Positions 62,433 through 64,000 of a stretch of 64,000 nt of DNA are shown piece by piece. Made by a program: the position numbers and the translations under genes. The notes below the pieces were generated by a model. The model did no database searches. It was not told the origin of the DNA and saw only the letters and a program-made list of their open reading frames with translations. The DNA is from Ptiloglossa arizonensis (lineage: Eukaryota; Arthropoda; Insecta; Hymenoptera; Colletidae), in contig NC_135060.1 of NCBI RefSeq assembly GCF_051014685.1, forward strand, positions 124,001 through 188,000, read 5' to 3'. Every line of letters begins with the position of its first letter. The first letter of the stretch is position 1.

Positions 62433-64000
62433 ATCGGATGCGTAGTTGGCAGGGCCGCGGTCTCGGTCGGGTAACGGCCAACCCAATTGACACGAGGAAC
62501 CCTCGCGCGCGCACGTGACTCCTTTTTTCGTACACGACACACTGAACTCTCGCAAATCAACGGTGGGTCATCGGGTATCAAGAATCGCGTGGATATGTTT
62601 TCGCGAGTCTCCATGGCGATGTAACGTCGGTACGAATCGATCCGGTGTTCTTTCGTATTAACGAGACTGTAAGTAAGCGTGCCGATAGGGGTTGCAACTG
62701 TAACACGTGTAATCATCAGAGGACGCGTGTCCGCTACGAAACTTGAAACGAAACTGTCCCACCGGACAGTCGATGCTTTCCAATCGTTCGAGTTCTCGGC
62801 TCCACGAACATTATTACTTTCGGGTTCCACGAATCTCCATCGCGCATCACCTGCCTCGTAATATCGCATTTGATAAATCATCGTGAACATTGAACCGAAT
62901 TGCTCGCAAATTCTTCACGAGGAACAACTCGAAATACGCGTTCTCCCTTAATTCTTGATATCGACGATCGCGACGCTGGCTGTCACAGTACGTAACGATA
63001 CATTCCGTTCGAAATAGTGCAATCGATCGTTTTGTGCAAAGATGTAGAACGCTCTCGTTTAAACGTCCTCGAAAATAGAAGAAAAGTATCGACTGGCCGG
63101 TGACACTGTTTCGTTACCGTTGCTTTTCTTTAAAACGTAATACCGGCCAGACGATATTTTTCGTACGATTAACATTGCCGACGATATAGCGCTCTATCTA
63201 CAACATTTGTTTTCGTCCTCGTTATTACCTATCGGCTAATTTGCCGATCGAACGGTCTAACTGGACGTTAATCGTAAAAAACATATACGAGCTGTTAATC
63301 GTTTTCGATAACGATAAATTGCAACGCTAATCGTTGCGGTAAGAGAATGGAAAGTTCGATGACTATTTAGTTTGGAAATCTGCCGTATCTTGCGAACAAC
63401 GTATCGTTGCGATACAAAAGCAATTGTTCTTACGGTTAGTCACGAGAGATATAGCACAGAACCTCCATTATACGAACCCCTGTTATTCGAACGTTGTTCG
63501 AGCGTTCGAGTATTACGTTATCCGATCAGAGTACGCCCCCACGGAGTATTCCGTTTTTCATCGAAACGTCTTTCTATTATATAATCGTAAAAATTAATTA
63601 AACTATGTGGTACACGTTCAGTACGAAGTTAAACGGAATATCTTCGAACGAAATTCAAATTCGAGCGTGAAAATTTTTAAAGAGGGTTACCTTGCAATTG
63701 AAACGCCATTTATGGTCGACAATGGGGTATTTTTTATACATCTGTGTAACACGTTTAATTTTTCAGTTACTTCGGATACCGCGATACGGTGTTCAATCGC
63801 GACAATTGCGAATAAACATTCGTAATTGAATTTCGCAACGATGCGACACGACGGGACGATATCGTCGCAAGATCGACAGATGCCACGAGTCGATATTAGT
63901 TTGAATTTTACTTTACGCGAATCGATTCGGCCCTCCGAGAGGTTGAAACGATACGAGGAACACGTGTGCTCGCGCAGTCGTTAAACTCTGCCGATGTATT

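Larger units (their letters stand above)
59025..64000. other. Noncoding stretch to the end of the window
   Basis: No coding exon recognised. It holds an AT microsatellite (about 61376-61429) and a 9-bp tandem repeat (62397-62432). It is AT-rich to about 61.5 kb, then distinctly CpG-rich to the end, where the longest open frames (e.g. minus strand 62378-62890) are composition artefacts. Confidence 0.45.

Noticed and set aside
62378..62890. A 170-codon minus-strand open frame
   Set aside because: CpG-rich composition suppresses stops here, and its IKPIKP end is just the 9-bp tandem repeat; no recognisable domain.

Overview
This is a window of an insect nuclear genome, most likely a hymenopteran (bee, wasp or ant). 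It is AT-rich with long gene-poor stretches, yet CpG is strikingly frequent, and the recognisable proteins match insect families exon by exon with GT-AG introns. There is no operon structure, bacterial gene or CRISPR array. The order assignment is inference from composition; the insect assignment rests on the shaking-B type innexin.

Layout. 1-7.4 kb: the last three coding exons of a shaking-B-like innexin (gap-junction channel), plus strand; its N-terminal exons lie left of the window and its 3' UTR may be spliced. 7.4-32 kb: mostly noncoding DNA with microsatellites and transposon relics (a TTAA-flanked piggyBac-like MITE at 11.3 kb, a broken Tc1/mariner transposase at 12.2 kb, a non-LTR retrotransposon remnant at 20.4 kb, a hAT-type terminus at 25.3 kb). 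A GC-rich block at 13.1-14.7 kb looks like a promoter and non-coding first exon, possibly for the next gene. 32.07-36.80 kb: a complete coding region of four exons for a 1011-residue type I membrane protein with a lone ZP-N module outside and an 800-residue proline-rich tail inside. 36.8-43.3 kb: noncoding DNA with a 200-bp compound trinucleotide repeat and a 6.5-copy, 242-bp tandem array. 43.8-45.5 kb: a short ORF with the paired helix-turn-helix DNA-binding half of a Tc1-like transposase, followed at once by the complete S-formylglutathione hydrolase gene. 46.5-47.7 kb: a complete Pin1/dodo prolyl isomerase gene. 47.7-64 kb: AT-rich then CpG-rich noncoding DNA with two LTR-like blocks, a TATA promoter plus ATG-free first exon at 56.2-56.4 kb (its coding exons probably lie right of the window), a hAT-like MITE and a second piggyBac-like MITE.

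The four host genes are functionally unrelated: cell coupling, apical matrix or adhesion, formaldehyde detoxification, and phospho-dependent prolyl isomerisation. The most interesting point is that the transposase DNA-binding ORF ends in two potential splice donors, both in phase 0, facing an acceptor just upstream of the hydrolase start codon that keeps the same reading frame. A spliced transposase-hydrolase fusion is therefore possible and is directly testable with RNA reads. The second is the ZP-N-only receptor with its large, probably signalling, cytoplasmic tail.
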